A stretch of 64,000 nt of DNA, taken from positions 83,229 through 147,228 of the forward strand of contig DATCMA010000027.1 in NCBI GenBank assembly GCA_036563645.1, read 5' to 3'. Made by a program: the position numbers and the translations under genes. Of the stretch, positions 1 to 8,498 are shown in pieces (the first letter of the stretch is position 1; every line of letters begins with the position of its first letter). The notes under the pieces are model-generated. The model was not told the origin of the DNA and searched no databases. It worked only from the letters and a program-made list of their open reading frames with translations. Origin of the DNA: DATCMA01 sp036563645. Its GTDB lineage: Bacteria > Actinomycetota > Actinomycetes > Mycobacteriales > Micromonosporaceae.

Positions 1-2
1 CG

Positions 3-578
3 GTGCTCGACGCGCTCAAAGCCCGTCGCGACGGGCGGCGGACCCTCCTCCTGGGACACTCCCTCGGCGGCCAGACCGCGCTCCTGCACCTCGCGCTCAC
101 CGGGGACCGGACGGTCGACGGGCTCGTGCTCGTCGCCACCGGCCTTCCCTACTGGCGGGTGTATCCCGGCCCGCGCAGCCTCGGCGTCCTCGCCATGTCC
201 CAGACCATCGCGGCGACCGCCGCCCTGCTCGGGGTGTGGCCGGGCTGGGGTTTCGGTGGACGGCAAGCCCGCGGCGTCATGCGCGACTGGGCGTACACCG
301 CCCGCACCGGGCGCTTCCCGATCCTCGGCGGCGTCGACCCCAACGCGGCGCTGGCCGGCATCACCACGCCGGTCCTCGCGATCAGCGTCGACAACGACCA
401 GTACACACCGGAGGAGACGCTCGACTATCTCTGCGCGATACTCACCGCGGCCCCCGTGCGGCGGGCGCGGTACACGACCAAAGAAGCGGGCGCTCCCCTC
501 AACCACTTCCGATGGATCCGCGCCGCGAAGCCCCTCGCGGCCCGCATCGCCGCGTTCGCGACAACCACCGCGCGCTAG
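3..578 (+). CDS. alpha/beta-fold hydrolase, C-terminal part (cut by left edge)
   Basis: The gene enters from the left edge, so only its last 191 residues are visible and the GTG at 3 need not be the true start. The nucleophile elbow GHSLGG is at visible residues 18-23 (Ser20). Asp130 or Asp132 in SVDND and His168 in PLNHF are placed as the acid and base of the triad, so this looks like an active serine hydrolase, unlike the GxHTG hydrolases near 45-48 kb. Substrate cannot be told. It runs convergently towards trpD with only 12 bases between the stops. Confidence 0.75.
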   Translation: MLDALKARRDGRRTLLLGHSLGGQTALLHLALTGDRTVDGLVLVATGLPYWRVYPGPRSLGVLAMSQTIAATAALLGVWPGWGFGGRQARGVMRDWAYTARTGRFPILGGVDPNAALAGITTPVLAISVDNDQYTPEETLDYLCAILTAAPVRRARYTTKEAGAPLNHFRWIRAAKPLAARIAAFATTTAR

Positions 579-590
579 CCGCCGAGGCGG

Positions 591-1649
591 TCACTCCGCG
601 GCCCGCGCCTCCCGCGCGACCTCGATCCACCGCTCCAGCGCGCGGGCGGCCGCCCCGGAGTCGATCGCCGCGGCGGCGCGCTCCATACCCGCGGTGATCG
701 CCCCGGCCAGATCGTCTCCGATCCCCTGCTGGGCGGCGAGCGCCGCGCCCGCGTTGAGCACCACGGCGTCCCGGACCGGGCCGCGTTCACCGGCCAGGAG
801 CCGACGCGCGATCTCGGCGTTGGTCGCCGCGTCCCCGCCGCGGAGATCTCCCGGCGCGGAGCGCGGCACCCCGAGGTCCGCGGCGTCGACGACGGTTTCG
901 CGCACCACGCCGTCCCGCACGCACCACACCCGCGTCGGCGCGGCGGTGCTGAACTCGTCGAGACCGTCCTCGCCGCGCATCACGAGCACCGAGTCCCCGC
1001 GCTGGGCGAAGACCTGCGCCATGATCGGCGCCATACGGAGGTCGAAGCAGCCGACCGCCGCTGACCGCGGACGAGCCGGGTTCGTCAACGGCCCTAAGAA
1101 GTTGAAAGCGGTGGGCACGCCGATCTCGCGCCGGGGGACCGCCGCGTGCCGCATGCCCGGGTGGAAACGCGCGGCGAAGCAGAAGCCGATCCCCGCCTCA
1201 CGGACGCACCGGAGCACCCCCTCCGGGCCGAGGTCGAGCGGGACGCCGAGGTACTCCAGGAGGTCGGCGGAGCCACACGCGGAGGACGCGGCTCGCCCAC
1301 CGTGCTTGACGACCCGCACCCCCGCGCCCGCGAGCACGATCGCGGCCATCGTCGAGATGTTGACCGTGCGCGCGCGGTCTCCGCCCGTGCCGACCACGTC
1401 GACCGCCTCAGCGCGCATCTCCTCCGACAGTGGGACCGGCACCGCGTGGCTGAGCATCGCTTCCACCAGCCCGGCCACCTCACCGGCGGTCTCCCCTTTG
1501 GCCCGCAAGGCGACGGCGAACCCCGCAATCTGCGCCGGAGTCGCCGACCCCGACATGATCTCGCCCATCGCCCACGCGGTGTCCTCAGCGGACAACTCCT
1601 GTGACTGCAGCAGCGTGGCGATGAGTTGAGACCAGGTGCGTTCGCCCAT
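591..1649 (-). CDS. trpD: anthranilate phosphoribosyltransferase
   Basis: Joins anthranilate and PRPP to give phosphoribosyl-anthranilate in tryptophan synthesis; cytosolic, normally a Mg-dependent homodimer. The PRPP loop GTGGD is at residues 87-91 and the family motif KHGGRAASSACG starts at 115 (KHGNRA is usual, so one Asn is Gly). The length of 352 is typical. The ATG at 1649 has a strong AGGAGG ribosome site. No other trp gene is nearby. trpD beside the ctaE-qcr genes is a known actinobacterial arrangement, for example in Mycobacterium, and does not by itself imply a joint function. Confidence 0.95.
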   Translation of the reverse strand: MGERTWSQLIATLLQSQELSAEDTAWAMGEIMSGSATPAQIAGFAVALRAKGETAGEVAGLVEAMLSHAVPVPLSEEMRAEAVDVVGTGGDRARTVNISTMAAIVLAGAGVRVVKHGGRAASSACGSADLLEYLGVPLDLGPEGVLRCVREAGIGFCFAARFHPGMRHAAVPRREIGVPTAFNFLGPLTNPARPRSAAVGCFDLRMAPIMAQVFAQRGDSVLVMRGEDGLDEFSTAAPTRVWCVRDGVVRETVVDAADLGVPRSAPGDLRGGDAATNAEIARRLLAGERGPVRDAVVLNAGAALAAQQGIGDDLAGAITAGMERAAAAIDSGAAARALERWIEVAREARAAE

Positions 1650-1706
1650 CTGGGCCTCCTGAGGGGCGCGTGTCCGTGTGCGGGTCTGTCGTTCCGCCGC
1701 GCGGAC

Positions 1707-2120
1707 CTAGGCGGCCGGGGCCGCGCCGTCCGCGGATCGGGCGCGCAGGAGTCCGGCGACGGTCTGGCCGGTCGTGACCGGGTCCAGCGGATGCATCAGC
1801 GTGGCGTCGACCTCCGCGGCCGCGGCGAGCCACCGATCGGCGGCCCGGGCGAGCACGACGCAGGTGGGCGGGGCATCCGGACGGTCGTCCTTGATCTGCC
1901 GCGCGATACCGATGCCGCCGGCGGGGGTTGCCTCGCCGTCGAGCAGCATCAGGTCGATGTGGTATTCGTCGACGAGCCGCAGACACTGTTCGTAGTCAGA
2001 GGCGTCGACGAACTCGACCGTGAGGTCAGGTGCGGGTCGGGTGCCGACCGCAAGCCGCATCTGATCGCGGACCTTGGGATCGTCGCTGTATAGCAGGACG
2101 GTATACACACGATCGGTCAT
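1707..2120 (-). CDS. degenerate response-regulator receiver protein
   Basis: A 137-residue single-domain protein with a receiver (CheY-like) pattern: acidic pair D13-D14 after the first strand and a phospho-acceptor-like D61 in LMLLDGEAT. The switch Thr/Ser position is Ala91 and the conserved Lys before Pro is His110 (HPLDP). These changes suggest a pseudo-receiver that may not signal by the usual phosphorylation. No output domain is present. It lies 57 bases upstream of trpD on the same strand. I chose the ATG at 2120 (MTDRVYT); a GTG at 2138 would add six residues. Confidence 0.6.
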   Translation of the reverse strand: MTDRVYTVLLYSDDPKVRDQMRLAVGTRPAPDLTVEFVDASDYEQCLRLVDEYHIDLMLLDGEATPAGGIGIARQIKDDRPDAPPTCVVLARAADRWLAAAAEVDATLMHPLDPVTTGQTVAGLLRARSADGAAPAA

Positions 2121-2213
2121 CGTCGCCAAGACTCCCACGTCCGTAGTTCCCGCCGATCGTACCCGTTGGTCCGCTCTCCACCGCGACCGCCCACGCCGGC
2201 GATGCGCCCGCGA

Positions 2214-3164
2214 TCACGAACCCGCCGACATCCGCGCGCGGGCCTCCTGCCGATCCAGCTCCCGGTCGATCCGCCGCGCTTCCCGCTCCGCGTGCCGGAC
2301 CCACTGCACGAGCAGTACGCCGAGCATGACCACGCTGACGGCCTCCCCGCCGGCCCACAGGATCCCGCCGGCGACCTTCTGGTCGACCCACGGATCCGCC
2401 CAGCTCAGCCCTAGCGACGGATACCAGTCGCCCCCGACGAGGGTGGTGCTCTGCATGATCGTCAAGCCGAGCACGGTGTGGAACGGGACGGAGAGCACCA
2501 TGAGCAGCCCACGCGCGGGGTACGGCCAGCGCCGCGGCAGCGGATCGAGGCCGATCAGGGGCCAGTAGAACACGCAGCCGGTGATCAGGAAGTGGACGTG
2601 GATGAACTCGTGGACGACGGTGTTCTCCAGGGACAGCCGGTAGAGGTCCGTGAAGTACAGGGCGAACGGGTTGAGGATGACGAGGCCGAACGCCACTAAC
2701 GGGTGAGTCACCAGGCGGACGTAGCGGCTGTGCACCAGGGCGAGCAGCCAGCGGCGTGGCGCGCCGGTGAGAGTGCGCAGCGCCAGCGTCACCGGGGCGC
2801 CCAGGGCGAGGAAGATCGGCGCAACCATGGCGAGCACCATGTGCTGGACCATGTGCACCGACAGCAGGGTCGTGTCGTAGGTGCCGATCCCCGTCACGGT
2901 CACCGAGGCGATGCCACCCACCCCGCCGACGAGGAAGAACGCGGTCCGGGTGACGGGCCACCGGTCGCCGCGCAGCCGCATGCGGTAGACCCCGTAGAGG
3001 TAGAGGGCGGCGGCGACGACCAGCGCGACGCCGATCCACGTCTGGAGGCGGGCCTCGGTCACGATGGCCGCGACGGAGAACGGCGGCAGCGACGACTCGC
3101 CCGCGGCCCACCCCGCGAGCACGGACGGCGAGGTCTCGGTGACGATCGGATCGACACGCGCCAC
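2214..3164 (-). CDS. ctaG: cytochrome c oxidase assembly factor, CtaG/caa3 type
   Basis: A 316-residue polytopic membrane protein with about seven hydrophobic helices. Paired histidines typical of the caa3_CtaG family occur in HMVQHM and in HEFIHVHF, and the tail is a charged, Arg-rich cytosolic stretch. Members of this family are thought to help insert copper into cytochrome oxidase. The start is a GTG at 3164. It is divergent from ctaE with a gap of about 110 bases, which fits a shared role in building the aa3 oxidase. The family is clear; the exact biochemical role is inferred from relatives. Confidence 0.85.
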   Translation of the reverse strand: MARVDPIVTETSPSVLAGWAAGESSLPPFSVAAIVTEARLQTWIGVALVVAAALYLYGVYRMRLRGDRWPVTRTAFFLVGGVGGIASVTVTGIGTYDTTLLSVHMVQHMVLAMVAPIFLALGAPVTLALRTLTGAPRRWLLALVHSRYVRLVTHPLVAFGLVILNPFALYFTDLYRLSLENTVVHEFIHVHFLITGCVFYWPLIGLDPLPRRWPYPARGLLMVLSVPFHTVLGLTIMQSTTLVGGDWYPSLGLSWADPWVDQKVAGGILWAGGEAVSVVMLGVLLVQWVRHAEREARRIDRELDRQEARARMSAGS

Positions 3165-3273
3165 GGGATCGAGGCTAGGTCACCGGCGGCCGGTTGGGTG
3201 CGCGTAGCGACCGACACGACGAGGTCGGCGACCCCGCCGACCAGCGTCCCTGATCGCGGGCAATAATGACCGC

Positions 3274-3873
3274 GTGACAGCGGCCTCAGCCATTGACAAG
3301 AGCAGGATCCACTCACTGACGCGACCCAACATGGTCAGCGTCGGGACGATCGTGTGGCTCTCCAGCGAACTAATGTTCTTCGCTGGATTGTTCGCGATGT
3401 ACTTCTCCATCCGCGCGGCGGACTACAGCCAGTGGGAGAAGAACACGCCGTTGCTGAACGTCCCGTACGCGACGCTCTTCACCGCAATCCTGGTGCTCTC
3501 CTCGGTGACCTGCCAGCTTGGCGTCTTCGCCGCGGAGAAAGGCGACGTGTACGGGCTTCGGCGTTGGTTCACCGTCACTTTTGTGTTGGGTCTCATTTTC
3601 GTCCTCGGGCAGCTGAACGAGTACCGCACGCTGATCCACGAGGGCATCAAGATCAATGCCGACGGTTACGGCTCGATGTTCTACCTCACCACCGGTTTCC
3701 ACGCGTTGCACGTCGCCGGTGGTTTGGTGGCGTTCCTCATCTACATGATTCGAACGACCATGGGTCGTTTCACCCCGGCGCAGGCCACGTCGGCGATCGT
3801 CGTGTCCTACTACTGGCACTTCGTCGACGTCGTGTGGATCGGGCTCTACCTGATGATCTACTGGCTTAAGTAA
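3274..3873 (+). CDS. ctaE: cytochrome c oxidase subunit III
   Basis: Subunit III of the aa3-type oxidase, an integral membrane protein of 199 residues with five hydrophobic helices, the short form usual in actinobacteria. Conserved features are the segment FHALHV in the middle and YYWHFVDVVW near the C-terminus. The start is GTG at 3274. It heads the ctaE-qcrC-qcrA-qcrB operon, with 71 bases before qcrC. This arrangement fits the bc1-aa3 supercomplex that actinobacteria use in place of a soluble cytochrome c. Confidence 0.95.
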   Translation: MTAASAIDKSRIHSLTRPNMVSVGTIVWLSSELMFFAGLFAMYFSIRAADYSQWEKNTPLLNVPYATLFTAILVLSSVTCQLGVFAAEKGDVYGLRRWFTVTFVLGLIFVLGQLNEYRTLIHEGIKINADGYGSMFYLTTGFHALHVAGGLVAFLIYMIRTTMGRFTPAQATSAIVVSYYWHFVDVVWIGLYLMIYWLK

Positions 3874-3944
3874 TCACGTCTCGCCCTTCTCGCGCTGTTT
3901 CTTTTCGCTGTTGAGACAGGTCACGAAATCGTTAAGGACAGGCC

Positions 3945-4802
3945 ATGACTTCTGACACCCCCGCCGACCGGCGAGGCGACCGCTTCCGCGGCCTGCTCTC
4001 GCGGCTCCGCAGCGGGCGGTCCGCCCCGAGGAGCCGATTCCGCCGGCGTCTCGGCACCACCGCACGACTGCTCGTCGCGCTGTTCCTCGCCGGCGGTGTC
4101 TACACCGTCTTCGCGCCAGGGCTCAAGGCACAGGACACGCCGCAGTTGTCCGCCGCTGCGCAGGAGGGCAAGCAACTGTACGACCAGAGCTGCATCACCT
4201 GCCACGGTCGCAACGCGCAGGGCGTCGAAGGCCGCGGTCCCAGCTTGATCGGCGTCGGCGCGGCCTCGGTGGAGTTCCAGGTCAGCACCGGCCGCATGCC
4301 GATGGCCCGCCAGGAAGCGCAGGCGGAGCGCAAGCCGCCCGTCTTCAACGAGACCCAGATTCAGCAGCTCGCCCAGTACATCCAGGAGCTCGGCGGCGGC
4401 CCCGAGCTGCCGGAGGGGGACAACCTGCGGGAGGGCGGTGACCCGGCCCGCGGTGGGCAGCTGTACCGGCTGAACTGCTCGTCGTGCCACGCCTTCGCCG
4501 GCAGCGGTGGCGCCCTCTCCTCCGGCAAGTTCGCCCCGAGCCTGCGGCCGGTTACCGACCGTCAGCTCTACGCGGCGATGCTGACCGGGCCGCAGAACAT
4601 GCCGGTCTTCGGTGACAACCAGCTCACTCCGCAGCAGAAGCGGGACATCATCGCCTTCGTCCAGGAGACGCTCAACGCCAACAACGACCCGGGTGGGTTC
4701 AACCTCGGCCGTTACGGCCCGAGCACCGAGGGCGTAGCGATCTTCGTCGTCGGGATCACGGCGCTGGTCTTCGCCAGCCTTTGGATTGCGGGGAAGTCAT
4801 GA
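3945..4802 (+). CDS. qcrC: ubiquinol/menaquinol-cytochrome c reductase, di-haem cytochrome c subunit
   Basis: The actinobacterial di-haem cytochrome c1 that passes electrons from the bc1 complex directly to cytochrome oxidase. It has an Arg-rich cytosolic N-terminus, one membrane helix at about residues 40-58, two cytochrome c domains with haem sites C83-ITC-H87 and C178-SSC-H182, Met-containing segments RMPM and NMPVF as likely axial ligands, and a C-terminal anchoring helix. The 285-residue length is usual. The gene ends in an ATGA overlap with qcrA. The di-haem form is a hallmark of actinobacteria, which lack a separate soluble carrier. Confidence 0.95.
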   Translation: MTSDTPADRRGDRFRGLLSRLRSGRSAPRSRFRRRLGTTARLLVALFLAGGVYTVFAPGLKAQDTPQLSAAAQEGKQLYDQSCITCHGRNAQGVEGRGPSLIGVGAASVEFQVSTGRMPMARQEAQAERKPPVFNETQIQQLAQYIQELGGGPELPEGDNLREGGDPARGGQLYRLNCSSCHAFAGSGGALSSGKFAPSLRPVTDRQLYAAMLTGPQNMPVFGDNQLTPQQKRDIIAFVQETLNANNDPGGFNLGRYGPSTEGVAIFVVGITALVFASLWIAGKS

Positions 4803-5884
4803 GCACCACAACGGCTCACGGAGCCGACCACGTACGGCAAGACCCGTCGGCCCGGTTCGAGGTCGTCCGGACGGGGATGCGGCGTGACGGGATTGAGATC
4901 GTCCACTACGAGCCGCAGGTCGAGCCGGGGAGCAAGACCGAACGGCGCCTCATCCGCATCATCACCACGCTCTTCCTGCTCGCCGGTCTGTCCGCCACCG
5001 CCTTCGTGGTGATCTACATCGCCTGGCCGTGGCGGGTCACCATCGAGGCCGGAGGCCTCGACAAGCTCTACACGCCGCTGTTGGGCCTCACCCTCGGTCT
5101 GGCGCTCCTGGGTATCGGCTTCGGCATCCTCACCTGGGGCAAGAAGCTGCTGCCCCGCGAGATCGCGATCCAGGAGCGGCACGACGGCCCGTCGAGCGAG
5201 GAGGACCAGAAGTTCATCGGCAACAATCTGGCCTTCATCGCGGACGAGATGGGGGTCAAGCGCCGTCCCCTGCTCGGCGTCTCCCTGGTGGCGGGTCTCG
5301 CGCCGCTGGGGGCCGCCGCTGCCGCGCCGCTGATCGGCGGCCTGATCTCCCAGCCGCACAAGAACAACCAGATGTTCACCACCGGCTGGGCTCCGATCAC
5401 CGACGAGAGCGGTCGCCGGAAGCTCGTGCGCTTGACGCGCGAGGACGGCACCCCGATCCGTCCCGAGGACGTCAGCGTCGGCGGGCAGATGACCGTCTTC
5501 CCGGGAATTCCCGGCGGGGCGACCAACAAGTACGCGGACTCGCCCACGCTCCTCATTCACCTGCGGGCTGAGGACGCTGCCCGGGCCCGCGCGGCGAACG
5601 AGCGCGAGGGCAAGCACGGCTACATGTACGGCAACTTCATCGCGTACTCGAAGATCTGCACGCACGCCGGCTGCCCCGCCAGCCTGTACGAGCAGCAGAC
5701 CAACCGTCTGCTCTGCCCGTGCCACCAGTCGCAGTTCCTGATCACCGACAACGCCAAGCCGGTCTTCGGACCCGCCAGCCGTCGCCTCCCCCAGCTCCCG
5801 ATCAGCGTGGATGAGGAGGGCTACTTCGTGGCGACGTCGGACTTCACGGAGACCGTTGGGCCCGACTTCTGGGAGCGGCCATGA
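4799..5884 (+). CDS. qcrA: menaquinol-cytochrome c reductase, Rieske iron-sulfur subunit
   Basis: Carries the Rieske 2Fe-2S cluster of the bc1 complex. In 361 residues there are membrane helices near 52-75, 90-112 and 160-183, followed by the Rieske domain. Cluster ligands are C287/H289 in CTHAGC and C306/H309 in CPCHQ; C292 and C308 would form the stabilising disulfide. The three-helix N-terminus is the actinobacterial form. I chose the ATG at 4799, which overlaps the qcrC stop by four bases, rather than an in-frame ATG six codons earlier. It overlaps qcrB in the same way. Confidence 0.95.
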   Translation: MSTTTAHGADHVRQDPSARFEVVRTGMRRDGIEIVHYEPQVEPGSKTERRLIRIITTLFLLAGLSATAFVVIYIAWPWRVTIEAGGLDKLYTPLLGLTLGLALLGIGFGILTWGKKLLPREIAIQERHDGPSSEEDQKFIGNNLAFIADEMGVKRRPLLGVSLVAGLAPLGAAAAAPLIGGLISQPHKNNQMFTTGWAPITDESGRRKLVRLTREDGTPIRPEDVSVGGQMTVFPGIPGGATNKYADSPTLLIHLRAEDAARARAANEREGKHGYMYGNFIAYSKICTHAGCPASLYEQQTNRLLCPCHQSQFLITDNAKPVFGPASRRLPQLPISVDEEGYFVATSDFTETVGPDFWERP

Positions 5885-7494
5885 AGCGCCGGAAAATGGA
5901 CCTCAAGTCAGTGCCGGTCGCCGCGGCACGGGGGGTTGACGAACGTTTTCAAGTGGCGACCCCACTGCGCGCTCTGCTGAACAAGGTCTTCCCTGACCAC
6001 TGGTCCTTCCTGCTCGGCGAGATCGCGCTCTTCTCCTTCATCGTCCTCCTGCTGACCGGCACGTTCCTGACCTTCTTCTTCGAGCCCTCGATGAAGGAGA
6101 CGGTCTACGACGGCAGCTACGCGCCGTTGCGGGGCGTGCACATGTCCGCCGCGTACGCGTCCACGCTCGACCTGTCGTTCGACGTGCGCGGCGGCTTGAT
6201 CGTGCGGCAGATGCACCACTGGGCAGCGCTGCTGTTCATGGCCTCGATCGTCTGCCACATGTTCCGCATCTTCTTCACCGGCGCGTTCCGCAAGCCGCGT
6301 GAAGCCAACTGGATCATCGGCCTGCTGCTGTTCTGGCTAGGCTTCGTCGCGGGCTTCACCGGGTACTCGCTGCCGGACGACGCGCTGTCGGGCACCGGTC
6401 TGCGGATCGCCTCGGCGATCATGCTGTCCATCCCGGTGATCGGCTCCTGGGTCAGCGCCGCGCTCTTCGGTGGCGAGTTCCCCGGCGAGATCATCATCTC
6501 GCGCCTGTTCATCGCGCACGTTCTGCTGATCCCGGCGCTGCTGGTTGCCCTGATCGCCCTCCACGTGGGGCTGGTCTTCAAGCAGAAGCACACCCAGTGG
6601 CCCGGTCCCGGCCGCACCAACGACAACGTGGTCGGCGAGCGGATGTTCCCGCGGTACGCGATCAAGCAGGGCGGTTACTTCATGATCGTCTTCGGCGTGA
6701 TCGCGTTGATGGGTGGCCTGTTCCAGATCAACCCCGTCTGGTTGTTCGGCCCGTACGAGGCGGCGGTGGTCTCGGCGGCGAGCCAGCCGGACTGGTACGT
6801 CATGTTCCTGGACGGCTCGACCCGTCTCATGCCGCCGTGGGAGCTGCACATCCCGATCGGCGACGGGTACGTCATCCCGCCGCTGTTCTGGCCGACCGTC
6901 CTCCTGCCCGGGCTCCTCACCATTGGGCCGATGCTCTACCCGTTCATCGAGCAGCGGCTGACCAAGGACAAGGCCCGGCACAACCTGTTGCAGCGTCCTC
7001 GGGACGTGCCTGACCGCACCGCCCTGGGCATGATGGCCATCACCTTCTACCTGGTGCTGACCATCTCCGGTGCGAACGACGTCATCGCCGACAAGTTCTC
7101 GATCAGCCTCAACGCGATGACGTGGGCGGGCCGGATCGGGCTGATCCTCCTGCCGCCGCTGGCCTACTACATCACCCACCGGATCTGCCTCGGCCTCCAG
7201 CAGCACGACCGCGAGGTCCTCGTGCACGGCGTGGAGACCGGCATCATCCGGCGTCTGCCCGACGGCAAGTTCGAGGAAGTGCACCAGCCGCTCGGCGGCA
7301 CCGACGAGCACGGGCACCCGATCCCGCTGCCGTACGTCGGCTGGCCGGTTCCGAAGAAGATGAACCGCCTGGGCGCGCTCGCGCCGGCGATCAAGGGCTT
7401 CTTCGTCCCGCTCGAGAAGCCGGCCGAACCGCCGTCGGGACAGCCGTCGGTGACGGGTGGCGACCGCGAGGAGATCGGCAGCGGACGCCGCTGA
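5881..7494 (+). CDS. qcrB: menaquinol-cytochrome c reductase, cytochrome b subunit
   Basis: The quinol-oxidising membrane subunit of complex III. It is 537 residues long with eight or more hydrophobic helices. Haem-binding histidines appear in the helix containing MHHWAALLFMASIVCH and in the later helix with IAHVLLIPALLVALIALHV. An actinobacterial hydrophilic tail of about 120 residues ends the protein. The ATG overlaps the qcrA stop by four bases. A perfect 14-base-pair hairpin starts 20 bases after the stop, so the ctaE-qcrCAB message probably ends there. Actinobacterial QcrB is a known drug target. Confidence 0.95.
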   Translation: MKRRKMDLKSVPVAAARGVDERFQVATPLRALLNKVFPDHWSFLLGEIALFSFIVLLLTGTFLTFFFEPSMKETVYDGSYAPLRGVHMSAAYASTLDLSFDVRGGLIVRQMHHWAALLFMASIVCHMFRIFFTGAFRKPREANWIIGLLLFWLGFVAGFTGYSLPDDALSGTGLRIASAIMLSIPVIGSWVSAALFGGEFPGEIIISRLFIAHVLLIPALLVALIALHVGLVFKQKHTQWPGPGRTNDNVVGERMFPRYAIKQGGYFMIVFGVIALMGGLFQINPVWLFGPYEAAVVSAASQPDWYVMFLDGSTRLMPPWELHIPIGDGYVIPPLFWPTVLLPGLLTIGPMLYPFIEQRLTKDKARHNLLQRPRDVPDRTALGMMAITFYLVLTISGANDVIADKFSISLNAMTWAGRIGLILLPPLAYYITHRICLGLQQHDREVLVHGVETGIIRRLPDGKFEEVHQPLGGTDEHGHPIPLPYVGWPVPKKMNRLGALAPAIKGFFVPLEKPAEPPSGQPSVTGGDREEIGSGRR

Positions 7495-7513
7495 TCGCTC
7501 GACACGGCGCCGA

Positions 7514-7545
7514 TGTGGCGCCCGCCGACCACGGCGGGCGCCACA
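7514..7545 (+). terminator. hairpin terminator after qcrB
   Basis: A perfect inverted repeat: 14 bases at 7514-7527 pair with 7532-7545 around the loop ACCA. It is followed by TTCGTCTTT. The position 20 bases after the qcrB stop fits a factor-independent or hairpin-assisted terminator. Confidence 0.75.
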
Positions 7546-7986
7546 TTCGTCTTTAGCGGCTATTCGCGATACCGGGTGTCTGACCCCAGCGAATCCCCGC
7601 TCATCCCGTCCTCAACGCGACTCAACCAGGTTTGCGCGTCTGGCTGACTCAACAGACGACCGCAAGCGCACTCAATGCGGGTCACCGCAGAGCTCGGCTC
7701 GGCCGGTCTCCCACCGCCACTTGAGGGTCGCGCGCCTCGGTCCGGAGCTCACCCGACGGTGGTGGAGCTTGTGGACAGCCCTGGTGGCTGGTGATCAGTA
7801 CGTGCCCGCCCGGGACAGCTGCCTCAACAGCGGGTCGAGATCACCGACCCGTCGAGCCCGCCACGCTGCCTCACGCCACCAACGCGCGGAGTTCGGCAGT
7901 TCATGGGCGGGGTACTCACCGCGGCCCGAGCGCACCTCTGGCGCGCTCCTGCAGGCCGAGCGGGGCGCCCGGTCGCCCACAAACAC
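7546..7986. other. gap without a recognisable gene
   Basis: The interval between the qcrB hairpin and the ctaF hairpin has short open frames on both strands, but none has a convincing ribosome site, codon pattern or known domain. I see no tRNA cloverleaf or repeat. It may be ordinary spacer between two convergent operons. Confidence 0.5.
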
Positions 7987-8047
7987 ATCGCCCGCCGACC
8001 TGGGCTCCACCGCGGTAGCGGTGTGCGAGCCCCGATCGGCGGGCGAT
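7987..8047 (-). terminator. long hairpin after ctaF
   Basis: Twelve bases at 7987-7998 pair perfectly with 8036-8047. Inside, GGGCTC (8002-8007) pairs with GAGCCC (8028-8033), and CACCGC pairs with GCGGTG. The element lies 19 bases past the ctaF stop in the direction of transcription, so it is best read as the ctaC-ctaF terminator. Confidence 0.65.
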
Positions 8048-8065
8048 CCGCTGACCAGAGAGCGC

Positions 8066-8491
8066 TCAGTGCTCGGCGGTACGGCGAGTACCGGTGTAGT
8101 ACTCGAACAGCATGCCCGAGACGGTGAAGACCACCGCCACCAGGCCGACGATCAGCAGCCAGAGCTGCTCGAACGCGATACCGATCGCCGCGACGGTCGC
8201 GGCCAGGGCGATCCCCACGGGCCAGTAGCTGCCCGGGCTGAAGAAGCCGACCTCTCCCGCTCCCTCGGCGATCTCCGCGTCGCCGCGGTCCTCCGGCCGC
8301 AGCGCGATACGCCGCGACACGAACCAGAAGAAGCCGGCGACCATCCCGCACAGCCCGGACGACAGCAGCAGCGCCGTCGTCCCGGCCCAGTCAACATGGT
8401 CCAGGCTGTAGTTCGTCCACCAGGGGTAGACGCAGCCGACGAGCAAGAGGAAGACGGCGACGATAGCGAAGATCCGCCACTCAGTTCTCAT
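8066..8491 (-). CDS. ctaF: cytochrome c oxidase subunit IV, actinobacterial type
   Basis: A 141-residue membrane protein with four predicted helices, two on each side of a hydrophilic loop (residues about 60-85) that ends in GFFSPGSYWP, a family landmark. Subunit IV of this type is confined to actinobacteria and is a small structural part of the aa3 oxidase. It follows ctaC by seven bases on the same strand, so the two are surely co-transcribed. The catalytic subunit gene ctaD, which sits between ctaC and ctaF in streptomycetes, is absent here. Confidence 0.92.
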   Translation of the reverse strand: MRTEWRIFAIVAVFLLLVGCVYPWWTNYSLDHVDWAGTTALLLSSGLCGMVAGFFWFVSRRIALRPEDRGDAEIAEGAGEVGFFSPGSYWPVGIALAATVAAIGIAFEQLWLLIVGLVAVVFTVSGMLFEYYTGTRRTAEH

Positions 8492-8498
8492 GCCAGCC

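Noticed and set aside
7546..7986. Small genes in the gap between qcrB and ctaF
   Set aside because: Short frames on both strands lack ribosome sites and recognisable domains.
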